A stretch of 64,000 nucleotides of DNA from Bacteroidales bacterium UBA3844 (GCA_002392915.1 DGHQ01000044.1:1-64000); one strand, 5' to 3'; shown: positions 26,014-34,734, numbered from the stretch's first letter. Program-made: numbers and translations. The notes: generated from the sequence alone by a model not told the origin.

Positions 26014-26684
26014 GGCGTAGTGATTTTGTAGCCGAATCCATAGACAGTTTTCAGTTCGATATCCGCAGAAGCAGCCTTCAGACGCTTACGCAAGTTTTTC
26101 ATGTGGGCATAGATGAAATCGAAATTGTCCGACTGGTCTATATAGTCGCCCCACACCGCTTCTGCCAACGCCTCCTTGCTCACGACTCTGTCGGGGCGGC
26201 TGATAAGATAATGCAAGATGTCGAACTCCTTACGACTCACGTCCAAAGTTTTGCCTCCCACTTTGACAGAGAACAGGTCGGGATTCAGCTCTATATTTCC
26301 AAGGCAAATCGTCTGTTCACCATCCCGTCGACGACGCATAAGGCTTCTGATGCGTGCATGAAGTTCCGCCAGGTGAAAAGGTTTTGGAAGATAGTCGTCA
26401 GCCCCAAGTTCAAGGCCTTCAATTTTATCATCGACAGAATCGCGGGCGGAAAGTATGATGACGTTGCGATTGATTTTCTTTTCTGCCAATTCTTTAAGCA
26501 GACTAAGTCCATTGCCATCCGGCAACATGATATCCAGCAGCACACAGTCGTATTCATAGAGAAGAAGTTTGGAGCGAGCCTCATCCAAGGTGGATGCCGT
26601 CTCCACCACGTAGCGAGCCTTAATAAGAGATTGACTTATCACCTCTTGCATTCCCTGGTCGTCTTCAATTATAAGTATTTTCAT
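26010..26684 (-). CDS. OmpR-family response regulator
   Basis: 224 residues. Receiver domain with acidic pair ED (7-8), phosphoacceptor Asp51 (LLDIMLPDGNGL) and Lys101 (YLPKPF). The C-terminal winged-helix DNA-binding domain (about 130-222) has LTV-type features: SRKEFDILHYL, AEAVWGDYI, YAHMKNLRKRL and TVYGFGYKI. It is the first gene of the operon with the kinase; a consensus promoter is at 26720-26752. Confidence 0.93.
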   Translation of the reverse strand: MKILIIEDDQGMQEVISQSLIKARYVVETASTLDEARSKLLLYEYDCVLLDIMLPDGNGLSLLKELAEKKINRNVIILSARDSVDDKIEGLELGADDYLPKPFHLAELHARIRSLMRRRRDGEQTICLGNIELNPDLFSVKVGGKTLDVSRKEFDILHYLISRPDRVVSKEALAEAVWGDYIDQSDNFDFIYAHMKNLRKRLKAASADIELKTVYGFGYKITTP

Positions 26685-26719
26685 GCCCTATATTTTTATC
26701 CTATTAATATTACCAGATA

Positions 26720-26752
26720 CAAAGGTATCATTTTTCTTCAACCAATTACAAA
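26720..26752 (-). promoter_or_regulatory. Promoter of the two-component operon
   Basis: On the minus strand TACCTTTG (26720-26727) and TTTG (26749-26752), 21 bases apart, match the full Bacteroidetes consensus. The leader to the ATG at 26684 is about 30 bases. The -33 element overlaps the first bases of the BspA relic on the other strand. Confidence 0.65.
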
Positions 26753-26776
26753 TCTGTGACATGGTTAAAAGAATAA
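26750..26776 (+). pseudogene. Relic: last codons of a lost BspA-like gene
   Basis: Plus-strand bases 26750-26776 read AAA TCT GTG ACA TGG TTA AAA GAA TAA, that is KSVTWLKE-stop. This is the exact C-terminal cap of intact BspA genes, and the DNA around it matches the end of the gene at 35586-37421 (AATCGGT.GCAAATAT follows both). The family terminator follows at 26799. Nothing upstream is BspA-like, so the rest of the gene has been deleted. Confidence 0.8.
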
Positions 26777-26797
26777 TCGGTAGCAAATATAAATTAT

Positions 26798-27185
26798 TAA
26801 AGGGATGGACGACGGTTCATCCCTTTTTTCGTCGATATTTTTTCCAACCGTGGACGGAATGGGATCAATTCATAATGCATTATGCATAATTGTGGGGGAA
26901 TCCACACATCTGGGGAATCATCCTCTCGTAAACACACGGACGTGCGTGCCATGGTAATTCGACGGATTGTTTATTTGGAATTTTTGCCGTTGTATAATTT
27001 ATTCATGATTTTGTAACATCGTTATTTTTATTGTCGTATGATTTATTCATAATTTCGCAACAATGTGCCATTTATGGCAGCATTGATATTTGAATTGTAA
27101 TAGAATTATACAGATATGGCAAAAAAACTACTTGTATCAATCGTGGCATTTGTGTTGTGCGTTACTGTTTTGGCGACGGAGATGG
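26798..27185 (+). repeat. Duplicated terminator-promoter-signal peptide segment (copy 1)
   Basis: This ~385 bp matches 35268-35655 at a constant offset of 8470 with few changes. It runs from the terminator through a promoter region with an internal tandem 44-base repeat (26993-27018 and 27037-27062) into the first 23 codons of the BspA gene, then similarity falls. The promoter -7 box here is TAATTTCG (27049-27056), against TAATTTTG in the other copy. Confidence 0.88.
26799..26829 (+). terminator. Family terminator left behind the BspA relic
   Basis: Arms AAGGGATG (26800-26807) and CATCCCTT (26818-26825) are followed by six T. It now follows no intact plus-strand gene. Confidence 0.8.
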
Positions 27186-28180
27186 TTGTGAAACAGAAGA
27201 ATGGAGAGAATTGGAGAATTAATGTAAATGAGGTGGAAGAGATTATTTTTGACGAATCAATTCCCGAAGATTCGGCAATTCTGGATACATCAGTAACGCC
27301 ACTTAAATTCAAAATTTTATCTGATTCTACGGTTGAAGTGATAAATGACGACTCATATAGAGAAGATGCATTCCCTGAATCCATTACGATACCTGCCAAG
27401 GTACGAATTGAAGGCAAAACATATAATGTAATATCCATTGGTGATCATGCTTTTAGAGACTGTAACGGCTTGATCAGCATCAAAATCCCTAATAGTGTCT
27501 CTTCTATCGGGAAAGGTGCTTTTTCTTACTGCCAAAGTTTGACCAGCATCTACATCCCTGAGGGTGTCACTTCTATCGGGTCTTCAGCTTTTTTTGACTG
27601 TATGAGTTTGACCAGCATCGACATCCCTGAGGGTGTCACTTCTATCGGGTCTTCGGCTTTTGGTTATTGTATTGGGTTAACCAGCATCAACATCCCTAAG
27701 AGTCTCACTTTTATTGGATATTCTGCTTTTGCGAGCTGTAGGAGTTTGACCAACGTCAACATCCCTGAGAGTGTGACAACCATCGAGGAAGGTGCTTTTA
27801 GGGACTGTAACAAGTTAGATCCAAAATTATTAGTATATGATAAGGGAACTAAATGCCATGGCTGGATAGGTGATATAACGAAATGTATTGCCATTGAAAT
27901 TCCTGAAGGGGTCACATCCATCGATTATCGTGCTTTTTCTAATTGTAGCAATTTGATCAGCATCAGCATTCCTAAAAGTGTCACTTCTATCGAGAATTTT
28001 GCTTTTTATAAATGTAGCAGTTTGATTAGCGTCAAAATTCCTGAAAGAGTCACTTCTATCGGTAATTATGCTTTTAGTAATTGCTCAAATCTTGATGTCA
28101 CGATTGACAATTCAAAAGATAATATAACACTTGGATATGGTGTATTTAATCTTTGCAAATCTGTGACATACCTGAAATAA
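27116..28180 (+). CDS. BspA-like LRR secreted protein with one KCHGW unit
   Basis: 354 residues. The signal peptide (MAKKLLVSIVAFVLCVTVLA) is identical in its first 22 residues to the gene at 35586. The N-terminal module reads MVVKQKNGENWRINVNEVEE, with linker KVRIEGKTYNVISIG. About nine LRR_5 units of 23 residues follow. One is the variant unit LDPKLLVYDKGTKCHGW.GD (DNA near 27820-27870), with H in place of the usual Y. The C-terminal cap is KSVTYLK. The next BspA gene starts 123 bases downstream with no obvious terminator between. A surface-binding role is inferred from the family. Confidence 0.87.
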   Translation: MAKKLLVSIVAFVLCVTVLATEMVVKQKNGENWRINVNEVEEIIFDESIPEDSAILDTSVTPLKFKILSDSTVEVINDDSYREDAFPESITIPAKVRIEGKTYNVISIGDHAFRDCNGLISIKIPNSVSSIGKGAFSYCQSLTSIYIPEGVTSIGSSAFFDCMSLTSIDIPEGVTSIGSSAFGYCIGLTSINIPKSLTFIGYSAFASCRSLTNVNIPESVTTIEEGAFRDCNKLDPKLLVYDKGTKCHGWIGDITKCIAIEIPEGVTSIDYRAFSNCSNLISISIPKSVTSIENFAFYKCSSLISVKIPERVTSIGNYAFSNCSNLDVTIDNSKDNITLGYGVFNLCKSVTYLK

Positions 28181-28303
28181 AGTCGACATTTTCTTAAGGA
28201 CGACCACAAGGGATCGCCATTATGGGTAGCATTTTCCAACAATTACGAATTAAATTTATCTTCCGTCAACGATGCAAAAAATAAATCATTAAAATTTAGA
28301 GAT

Positions 28304-29623
28304 ATGAAAAAAATATTTACTTTATCAGTGATGCTCATTTTGTGTATGCTGACTTTTGCGACAGATTTCATGCGTATTAAGTTTAAATATGGCTGTATTG
28401 AAAAATATGAAGTGGACATTATCGAAGAAGTCAACTTAGAAGGAAGTACAACTGCAATAGACTTAATGCGAATAAAACTTAAAGATGGCAATATCGAAAT
28501 ACATGAAATGAGCATTATCGAAAAAGTCGAATTTGAAATAGGGGAAGACACTTCTTCCATAGGAGATACAACATCGACAGATAGCACTGTATTACCTTTA
28601 GCATTCAGTATCACATCTGATTCCACTGCGGAAGTGTCTAGTTTCCACACTTGTCATCAACATCAAAATCTAGATTCTATCTCCATCCCAGCGGAAATAC
28701 AAATTGAGGGCAAAAAATATAATGTCACATCCATTGGCTCTTCGGCTTTTTATAAATGCCCCGGATTGACAAGCATTAACATCCCTGAGGGTGTCACTTC
28801 TATCGGGGCTTCGGCTTTTAAGGGCTGTGGCAGTTTGAAAAGTATCAATATCCCTAAGAGTGTCACTTCTATCGAGTCTTCGGCTTTTGGGGGCTGTAGC
28901 AATCTGACCAGCATCAGCATCCCTGAGGGTGTCACTTCTATCGGGACTTCAGCTTTTCTTAACTGTAGGAGTCTGACCAGCATCAGCATCCCTGAGGGTG
29001 TCACTTCTATAGCGCATTATGCTTTTTGGGGCTGTAGTGGTCTGACCAGCATCAGCATCCCTGAGGGTGTCACTTCTATCGGTGATTTAGCTTTTAGAGA
29101 ATGTAGCAGTCTGACCAGCATCTACATCCCTGAGGGTGTCACTTCTATCGGGTCCTCGGCTTTTTATAAATGTAGCAGTCTGACCAGCATCTACATCCCT
29201 GAGGGTGTCACTTCTATCGGGTCTTCGGCTTTTTATGAATGTGGCAGTCTGACCAGCATCAACATCCCTGAGAGCGTTACTTTTATCGGTGCTGAGGCTT
29301 TTATGGTTTGTAGCAGTCTGACCAGCATCAGCATCCCTGAGGGTATAACTTCTATCGGGTCTTCGACTTTTGAGGGTTGTGGCAGTTTGAAAAGCATCAG
29401 CATTCCGGAAGGATTGACAAACATCGGGGAACATGCTTTTAGATTTTGTCGCAGTTTGAAAAGCATAGATATTCCTGAGAGCGTTACTTCTATCGGTAAT
29501 TATGCTTTTAGTGGTTGCTCGAATCTTGATGTCACGATTGACAATTCGGAAGATAATGTAGAAGTTGGAAGAAATACTTTCCTCGGTTGCAAATCAGTCA
29601 CATGGTTAAAAGAAAAAGATTAA
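28304..29623 (+). CDS. BspA-like LRR protein with near-identical tandem repeats
   Basis: 439 residues. Signal peptide MKKIFTLSVMLILCMLTFA. The N-terminal family module is present twice in a row: MRIKFKYGCIEKYEVDIIEE and MRIKLKDGNIEIHEMSIIEK. Eleven complete 23-residue LRR_5 units run without interruption (28766-29524) and are very uniform (LTSISIPEGVTSIG..AF..C). Neither the KCYGW unit nor the VDGVLYNKD insert is present, so this is the simplest array in the window. The cap is VTWLKEKD. A 5' part unlike its neighbours' suggests a different branch of the family or a module duplication. Confidence 0.87.
   Translation: MKKIFTLSVMLILCMLTFATDFMRIKFKYGCIEKYEVDIIEEVNLEGSTTAIDLMRIKLKDGNIEIHEMSIIEKVEFEIGEDTSSIGDTTSTDSTVLPLAFSITSDSTAEVSSFHTCHQHQNLDSISIPAEIQIEGKKYNVTSIGSSAFYKCPGLTSINIPEGVTSIGASAFKGCGSLKSINIPKSVTSIESSAFGGCSNLTSISIPEGVTSIGTSAFLNCRSLTSISIPEGVTSIAHYAFWGCSGLTSISIPEGVTSIGDLAFRECSSLTSIYIPEGVTSIGSSAFYKCSSLTSIYIPEGVTSIGSSAFYECGSLTSINIPESVTFIGAEAFMVCSSLTSISIPEGITSIGSSTFEGCGSLKSISIPEGLTNIGEHAFRFCRSLKSIDIPESVTSIGNYAFSGCSNLDVTIDNSEDNVEVGRNTFLGCKSVTWLKEKD
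28766..29524 (+). repeat. Eleven 69-base tandem repeats inside a BspA gene
   Basis: The 759 bases are exactly 11 units of 69. Synonymous sites are largely conserved as well: CATCCCTGAGGGTGTCACTT recurs in many units, and the units beginning at about 29111 and 29180 are almost identical. Recent unit duplication or gene conversion is likely. Confidence 0.85.
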
Positions 29624-30056
29624 ATTGATTGCGATTGAATAGATCAAGAAGCCAATCTCGCACATCAAGTGGATCTGAATTGTCTCCTAAACGATCACCA
29701 AACTGATAAAAAAATCAGAAAACCGCAGAATATTTATTTTGAAATTTTTGTATTATATAAATTATCTATATTCGTCGTCGTAATTATAGAGACAACAATT
29801 TTTTTGAATTGTTAAATCTAGAACGTACGGTCAAAACTTCTTACGTTGATAATGTGGGGCACTATGTGAACCAATAATAACAACGATTAACATAGTAGTA
29901 AGACAAAATGGAAAAATCGTTAATTTGATGTAGAAGGAGAAAGAATGATGTCATTATCGACAATTAAAAAGCAACATGGTAGTTGAAACAGATGTTTCAC
30001 CGATTACAGAGATCCATGGCATCATTTATGAAAAAATTAAAATAAAATTCAAAAAT
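29624..30056. other. Gap of 433 bases with no recognisable gene
   Basis: AT-rich sequence between two BspA genes. I see no repeat module, hairpin terminator or consensus promoter, and no open frame with family features. A short frame reading into the next gene (from 29976) lacks support, because the signal peptide begins at 30057. Confidence 0.5.
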
Positions 30057-30857
30057 ATGAAAAAGAAACTACTGGCCTTAGGTGCTTCATTAGCACTATG
30101 CATACCAATGTTGGCAATAGACTTGGTGACTACAAACATGATTGTAAAACAAAAAAACGGAAATGAGTGGAAGATTAACGTAGAAGACGTTGAAGAGGTT
30201 GTGTACCAAAGAATAGTTCTTGAAGACACATCCATTGTTGATGCATCGGAGACCCCACTTAAATTCAAAATATTGTCGGATTCAACGGCAGAAGTAACAA
30301 AAGACAATTCGTACAAACTCACTGATTTTCCAGATTCAATCAAGATTCCTACTAAAGTTAGAATCGACAACGTTGTATACAAAGTCACAAGCATCGGATA
30401 CGAAGCATTCCGTGAGTGTAAAGGTCTATCAAGTATAGAGATTCCAGAAAGTATCACAAAAATCGACAACTGGGCACTTTACGATTGCACTGGATTGGAG
30501 CCAAGAATATTGGTATACAACAATGGCACAAAATGCTATGGCTGGGTAGGAAACAGATCTGTATGTAAAACAGTTGAGATTCCAACAGGTGTGAAAGAGA
30601 TAGGTGATGCTGCTTTCTACAGTTTAAAAAATTTGACAAGCGTAACAATACCTAATACTGTGATATCGTTAGGTACTTCAGCATTCAGCGAATGTTCTAG
30701 TTTGACTAAAATAGAGATTCCTGAGAGTGTGACTCAGATCAACTACGGATTCTACAACTGCAAAAAACTTGATGTCATAATCCACAACTCAGAAGAGAAT
30801 GTGAATATCGATAAAAGCTTTTACAAAGATGTCAAATCTGTGAAATTTACAAAATAA
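30057..30857 (+). CDS. Short BspA-like LRR secreted protein with one KCYGW unit
   Basis: 266 residues from the ATG at 30057; the frame extends 27 codons upstream, but the signal peptide (MKKKLLALGASLALCIPMLA) starts here. N-terminal module MIVKQKNGNEWKINVEDVEE, then a linker and about five LRR units. The variant unit LEPRILVYNNGTKCYGW is followed by CKTVEIPTGV, and the array is shorter and more diverged than in its neighbours (units such as AAFYSLKN lack the usual Cys). The cap is SVKFTK rather than VTWLKE. It is probably an older or degenerating family member. The family terminator follows. Confidence 0.83.
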   Translation: MKKKLLALGASLALCIPMLAIDLVTTNMIVKQKNGNEWKINVEDVEEVVYQRIVLEDTSIVDASETPLKFKILSDSTAEVTKDNSYKLTDFPDSIKIPTKVRIDNVVYKVTSIGYEAFRECKGLSSIEIPESITKIDNWALYDCTGLEPRILVYNNGTKCYGWVGNRSVCKTVEIPTGVKEIGDAAFYSLKNLTSVTIPNTVISLGTSAFSECSSLTKIEIPESVTQINYGFYNCKKLDVIIHNSEENVNIDKSFYKDVKSVKFTK

Positions 30858-30880
30858 GAATCATTGCAAAATGATAAATC

Positions 30881-30915
30881 AAAATGGGATGGACGATGGT
30901 TCATCCCATTTTTTT
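30881..30915 (+). terminator. Family terminator after the short BspA gene
   Basis: Arms AAAATGGGATG and CATCCCATTTT are followed by more T. It is a sequence variant of the AAGGGATG hairpin, with compensating changes (TGGG and CCCA) that keep pairing. Confidence 0.85.
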
Positions 30916-30990
30916 GCAGGAAAAATGAGGTATGCAAAAGGCGGAACCATTGATTCCATCATTGCAAGTCAGAAAGGGCGATCGACAATA

Positions 30991-31045
30991 AAACAGAGAA
31001 TAGGAGTCCTCAGAGAAAGTCTACGACTACTTTTGAGAGGGAATG
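30991..31045 (+). repeat. Diverged copy of the ACCACAGAGG/GAGAAAG element
   Basis: AACAGAG ... CAGAGAAAGTCTACGACTAC matches 22909-22967 and, inverted, 4214-4272. The 355-base gap 30858-31212 otherwise holds only the terminator and the fabH leader; a 94-codon frame over it crosses the terminator and is rejected. Confidence 0.5.
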
Positions 31046-31212
31046 ATAAAAAACAGCCATTAATAAGACAGAGCAAATTTTTTCAACCAAAGCTCCATTT
31101 TCAACTCATAAGGAGGTCAAAAAATGCAAAAGGCAATCAAAAAATTGCATATTAGGAGTTTTATGTTTTAATTTGCAAGCATATTCTAAAATTGCAGAAT
31201 TATTTTTATAAC

Positions 31213-32169
31213 ATGAGAATTATCGGAACCGGCAGTGCATTGCCAAAATTCGTCGCTACGAACCAGATGTTGTCCGAAGTGATGGATACAAGCGATGAGT
31301 GGATTTCCACTCGCACTGGAATCAAGCGCCGTCATCTCTTGGTAAATCAGGAGTTGGAGGAAATCGGCGTCGAGGCGATCGAGAATGCCCTAAAAGATGC
31401 TGGCATAACAGCAAAGGATTTAGACTACATCATCTGTTCCAACACAGTGAATGAGTATATCACTCCAGGTTTGGGTTGTGTATTGCAGGGTCACATTGGA
31501 GCCACTTGCCCAAGCATTGACATCAATGCCGCATGCGCAGGTTTTCTATATGGAATGCAAATTGCGGAATCGTTCATTAAGACTGGAGTTGCGAAAAAGA
31601 TTTTGATTGTGGCTGCGGAAGAGCCATCAAGAATCCCAACTTGGACAGACAGAAGCACAAGCGTCTTGTTTGGAGACGGTGCGGGAGCTGTCATCGTCAG
31701 TGCTGATGGCGACGACGTGCTTGCTATGCGTTCGACAACAACATCCGCTCCAATCGTGCTATATAGCAAAAGAGCGATGGAGAAGACTCCATTCGTCGGC
31801 GAGATCGAAGGAAATGTTCCGTTGGTGATGAACGGACGTGAAGTGTTCAGAATGGCAGTGTCAAACTCACAGGACGACATAAAGGCTGTGATGGAAGAGG
31901 CAAACATCACGTCCAGCCAGGTGAAATATTTCGTGCTTCACCAAGCAAACATAAGAATCATCGAGTCGATCCGCCACTTCTTGGATGAGCCAGAAGAGAA
32001 ATTCCCAACTACAATTGAGAACACAGGAAATATGTCGTCGGCATGTATTCCTATCCTGCTCGACAGGTTGAACAAGGAAGGCAAGTTGTCGAAGGGCGAC
32101 ATTTTGGTGTTCAGCGCGTTTGGCGCGGGATTCCAGACATCTGCATGCGTAGTTCGTTGGAACAAGTAA
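31213..32169 (+). CDS. fabH: Beta-ketoacyl-ACP synthase III
   Basis: Starts fatty acid synthesis by condensing acyl-CoA with malonyl-ACP. 318 residues from the ATG at 31213; a TTG seven codons upstream is unlikely. Catalytic Cys108 (INAACAGFLYG), the His in VLHQANIRI and the Asn in ENTGNMSSA form the FabH triad. N-terminal SDEWISTRTGIKRRH is typical. It is followed by fabK and fabF in the same direction with short gaps, forming a fatty-acid elongation operon; the usual rpmF-plsX partners are not immediately upstream, where BspA genes lie instead. Confidence 0.95.
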   Translation: MRIIGTGSALPKFVATNQMLSEVMDTSDEWISTRTGIKRRHLLVNQELEEIGVEAIENALKDAGITAKDLDYIICSNTVNEYITPGLGCVLQGHIGATCPSIDINAACAGFLYGMQIAESFIKTGVAKKILIVAAEEPSRIPTWTDRSTSVLFGDGAGAVIVSADGDDVLAMRSTTTSAPIVLYSKRAMEKTPFVGEIEGNVPLVMNGREVFRMAVSNSQDDIKAVMEEANITSSQVKYFVLHQANIRIIESIRHFLDEPEEKFPTTIENTGNMSSACIPILLDRLNKEGKLSKGDILVFSAFGAGFQTSACVVRWNK

Positions 32170-32206
32170 AAGACAGTTAAGAATTTATTAGAAAATTACA
32201 TACAAC

Positions 32207-33151
32207 ATGATAAAAAGTAAGATTTGCGACCTATTGGGTATCAAATATCCAATTATTCAGGGTGGTATGGCATGGGTTGCCGACGCTAGTTTGGCTGCCG
32301 CTGTAAGTAATGCAGGTGGTTTGGGTATCATCACAGGTGCTTGTCCTCCAGACATCGTAAGAGAAGAAATCAGAAAGTGCAAGCAGATGACAGACAAGCC
32401 TTTCGGCGTTAACATCATGCTGCAGGCTCCAGAGGTAGAGAAAATCGCGCAGATCGTTGTTGAAGAAGGAGTTAAGATACTTACTACAGGAGCTGGCTCT
32501 CCTGCTCCATTCATGGAGATGTGGAAGGCAGCAGGAATCAAGGTCATTCCAGTTGTAGCAAGTGTAGCGTTGGCTCTTCGTATCGAGAGAATGGGAGTAG
32601 ACGCAATTATCGCTGAAGGTGCGGAGAGTGGCGGACACACAGGTGAAGCCAACACATTGCCTCTTGTTCCTCAGATTGTAGACGCTGTCAACGTGCCAGT
32701 GATCGCTGCCGGCGGTATCGGCGACGGACGTGGTATGGCAGCCGCATTCATGTTGGGAGCAGAGGCTGTTCAGTGTGGAACATGCTTCTTGGTGGCAGAC
32801 GAATGTACTGTACACGAGGTATATAAAGAGAAAGTATTGAAGGCTGGCGACAACGACACAATCGTAACAGGTAAGAAACTTGGTCATCCAGTACGTACAG
32901 TGCGCACTCCATTCTCTAAGAGCTTCGCAAAGATGGAGAACGATCCAAACGTCACTTCAGAAGAATTGCTTCAGTTTGGCGCAGGCTCACTTCGCAAGGC
33001 CGTTAAAGACGGTAATTTGAAGGAAGGAAGCTTCATGGCAGGAGAGATCGCTGGTATGATCAACGAGAAGAAGTCTTGCAAAGAGATCGTTGAAGGAATG
33101 GCTAACAAGTGTGAAGAACTACTTAAGGCTGCGAACAGCCGTTTGGCTTAA
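32207..33151 (+). CDS. fabK: Enoyl-ACP reductase II (FMN-dependent)
   Basis: Reduces trans-2-enoyl-ACP in the last step of each elongation cycle. 314 residues. N-terminal LLGIKYPIIQGGMAWVAD and NAGGLGIITG, the flavin-loop EGAESGGHTGE, then AAGGIGDGRG and GAEAVQCGT are the FabK pattern. Nitronate monooxygenases share this fold, but the position between fabH and fabF makes FabK the better call. FabK is not inhibited by triclosan, so where it is the sole enoyl reductase the cell is expected to be resistant; whether fabI exists elsewhere is unknown. Confidence 0.9.
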   Translation: MIKSKICDLLGIKYPIIQGGMAWVADASLAAAVSNAGGLGIITGACPPDIVREEIRKCKQMTDKPFGVNIMLQAPEVEKIAQIVVEEGVKILTTGAGSPAPFMEMWKAAGIKVIPVVASVALALRIERMGVDAIIAEGAESGGHTGEANTLPLVPQIVDAVNVPVIAAGGIGDGRGMAAAFMLGAEAVQCGTCFLVADECTVHEVYKEKVLKAGDNDTIVTGKKLGHPVRTVRTPFSKSFAKMENDPNVTSEELLQFGAGSLRKAVKDGNLKEGSFMAGEIAGMINEKKSCKEIVEGMANKCEELLKAANSRLA

Positions 33152-33169
33152 TATAAAAACAGAATTGAA

Positions 33170-34411
33170 ATGAAAAGAGTCGTAATTACAGGTATGGGCG
33201 TTATTTCGCCTATCGGTAACAATATAGACGCATATTGGGATAGTCTAATTAAAGGTGTTTGCGGAATCGGACCAATCACACAGTATGAGACTGGAGACCA
33301 TCCCGTAAAACTAGCTGCAGAGGTGAAAGACTTCAAGGCAGAGGATTTCGGTGTAGACAAGGGTATGGCCCGCAAGTCTGACCGTTTCGCACAGTTTGCA
33401 CTTGCAGCAGCCAACCAGGCTATCGCAGATTCTGGTTTGAAGAGCGGTGAGAACATCGCAGCCGACAGATTCGGAACATACATCGGATCTGGTATCGGAG
33501 GTATGCACGTCTTCACAACAGAGTGTGAGAAACTAATCAATGAGGGAATGAACCGTATTTCCCCTCTATTCATCCCTATGCTAATCGCCAACATGGCATC
33601 AGGACAGGTAGCAATCGCGCACCATCTTGAGGGACCATGTATTCCAGTAGTCACAGCATGTGCAACGTCTACTCACGCAGTAGGTGAGGCATTCCATGCA
33701 ATCAAGCACGGTTATGCAGACGCAATCGTAGCAGGAGGTAGTGAGGCTGCAATCAACCCACTTGCAATCGGTGGTTTCGCCAACTCAAAAGCACTTTCTA
33801 AGGCTACAGATCCTAACGAAGCATCACTTCCATTCGATAAGCGTCGCGCAGGATTCGTGATGGGAGAAGGATGTGGTGTCCTAGTTCTAGAGGAATATGA
33901 GCACGCAAAGGCTCGTGGAGCTAAGATCTATGCAGAGGTGACTGGTTACGGCAACACATGTGACGCATATCACTACACAGCTCCAAAACCAGACGGAGTG
34001 CCTGCAAGCAAGGCAATCAAGTTGGCTCTAGAGGAGTCTAATTTCGACGCTGCAAAAGATTGCCTATACATCAACGCACATGGTACAGGAACACCTCTTA
34101 ACGATAAGGGTGAGACTGCAGCATTCAAGCTTGCGTTAGGAGAGGAAGCAGCACGCAAGGCACACATCTCATCAAGCAAGTCGATGATGGGACACTGCTT
34201 GGGAGCAGCCGGAGCATTGGAGTTGATCGTTTCCGTTCTTACATTGAAGAACGGCATCATTCCTCCAACAATCAACCTTAAGGAGGCAGATCCAGAGTGT
34301 GATCTTAACTACACTCCAAACGTAGCTGTAAAGGCAGACGTCAACATCGCATTCTCAACATCATTGGGATTCGGTGGTCACAACGGTTGCGTGGCATTGA
34401 GAAAGATGTAG
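33170..34411 (+). CDS. fabF: Beta-ketoacyl-ACP synthase II
   Basis: Elongates acyl-ACP with malonyl-ACP. 413 residues. N-terminal VVITGMGVISPIGN, nucleophile Cys164 (VTACATSTHAVGEAF), His in NAHGTGTPLNDKGET and His in SKSMMGHCLGAAGA make the Cys-His-His triad. C-terminal SLGFGGHNGCV is typical. It starts 18 bases after fabK stops and is the last gene of the operon; a terminator follows at 34435. Confidence 0.95.
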   Translation: MKRVVITGMGVISPIGNNIDAYWDSLIKGVCGIGPITQYETGDHPVKLAAEVKDFKAEDFGVDKGMARKSDRFAQFALAAANQAIADSGLKSGENIAADRFGTYIGSGIGGMHVFTTECEKLINEGMNRISPLFIPMLIANMASGQVAIAHHLEGPCIPVVTACATSTHAVGEAFHAIKHGYADAIVAGGSEAAINPLAIGGFANSKALSKATDPNEASLPFDKRRAGFVMGEGCGVLVLEEYEHAKARGAKIYAEVTGYGNTCDAYHYTAPKPDGVPASKAIKLALEESNFDAAKDCLYINAHGTGTPLNDKGETAAFKLALGEEAARKAHISSSKSMMGHCLGAAGALELIVSVLTLKNGIIPPTINLKEADPECDLNYTPNVAVKADVNIAFSTSLGFGGHNGCVALRKM

Positions 34412-34434
34412 TCAACACTTGAAATATACTTGAT

Positions 34435-34463
34435 AAAGGCAGGCTTAACGGTCTGCCTTTTTT
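34435..34463 (+). terminator. Rho-independent terminator after fabF
   Basis: Arms AAAGGCAG (34435-34442) and CTGCCTTT (34453-34460) are followed by T. The remaining part of the 323-base gap 34412-34734 is AT-rich leader sequence. Confidence 0.8.
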
Positions 34464-34673
34464 ATGAAATTATAAATGCGAAATGTTAATATATGTGCAT
34501 CTCCACATTGCTGCTTCCACGGAAAAATTGGTGACATGGTCATGTTTGCCAATGTAGCACCGTCACAAAAGCAAAGGGGATAATAATTATTATTTCATTT
34601 TTTGTTTTCAAAAAAATTTTATTTATTTTAGCAAAATATTTGTCATGTAAGACTTTTATTTTTCCATTCGGCC

Positions 34674-34703
34674 TTTACAGCCGAGTGAAAAGTAATATTT
34701 TTG
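34674..34703 (+). promoter_or_regulatory. Possible promoter of the small T9SS-tail gene
   Basis: TATTTTTG (34696-34703) fits the -7 element, with TTTA (34674-34677) 18 bases upstream. The leader to the ATG at 34735 is about 25 bases. Confidence 0.4.
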
Positions 34704-34734
34704 ACTATTCTTCATTGAACTAAATAAAAAAATT

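Noticed and set aside
25168..26759. Long plus-strand frames antisense to the kinase and regulator
   Set aside because: Both genes on the minus strand have full catalytic motifs; the antisense products are unlike any family I know.
28766..29524. CRISPR-like array, suggested by regular 69-base repeats
   Set aside because: Repeats have no spacers, stay in frame and encode LRR units; no cas gene is nearby.
30871..31155. 94-codon frame upstream of fabH
   Set aside because: It runs through the terminator hairpin at 30881 and a dispersed repeat, with no recognisable domain.
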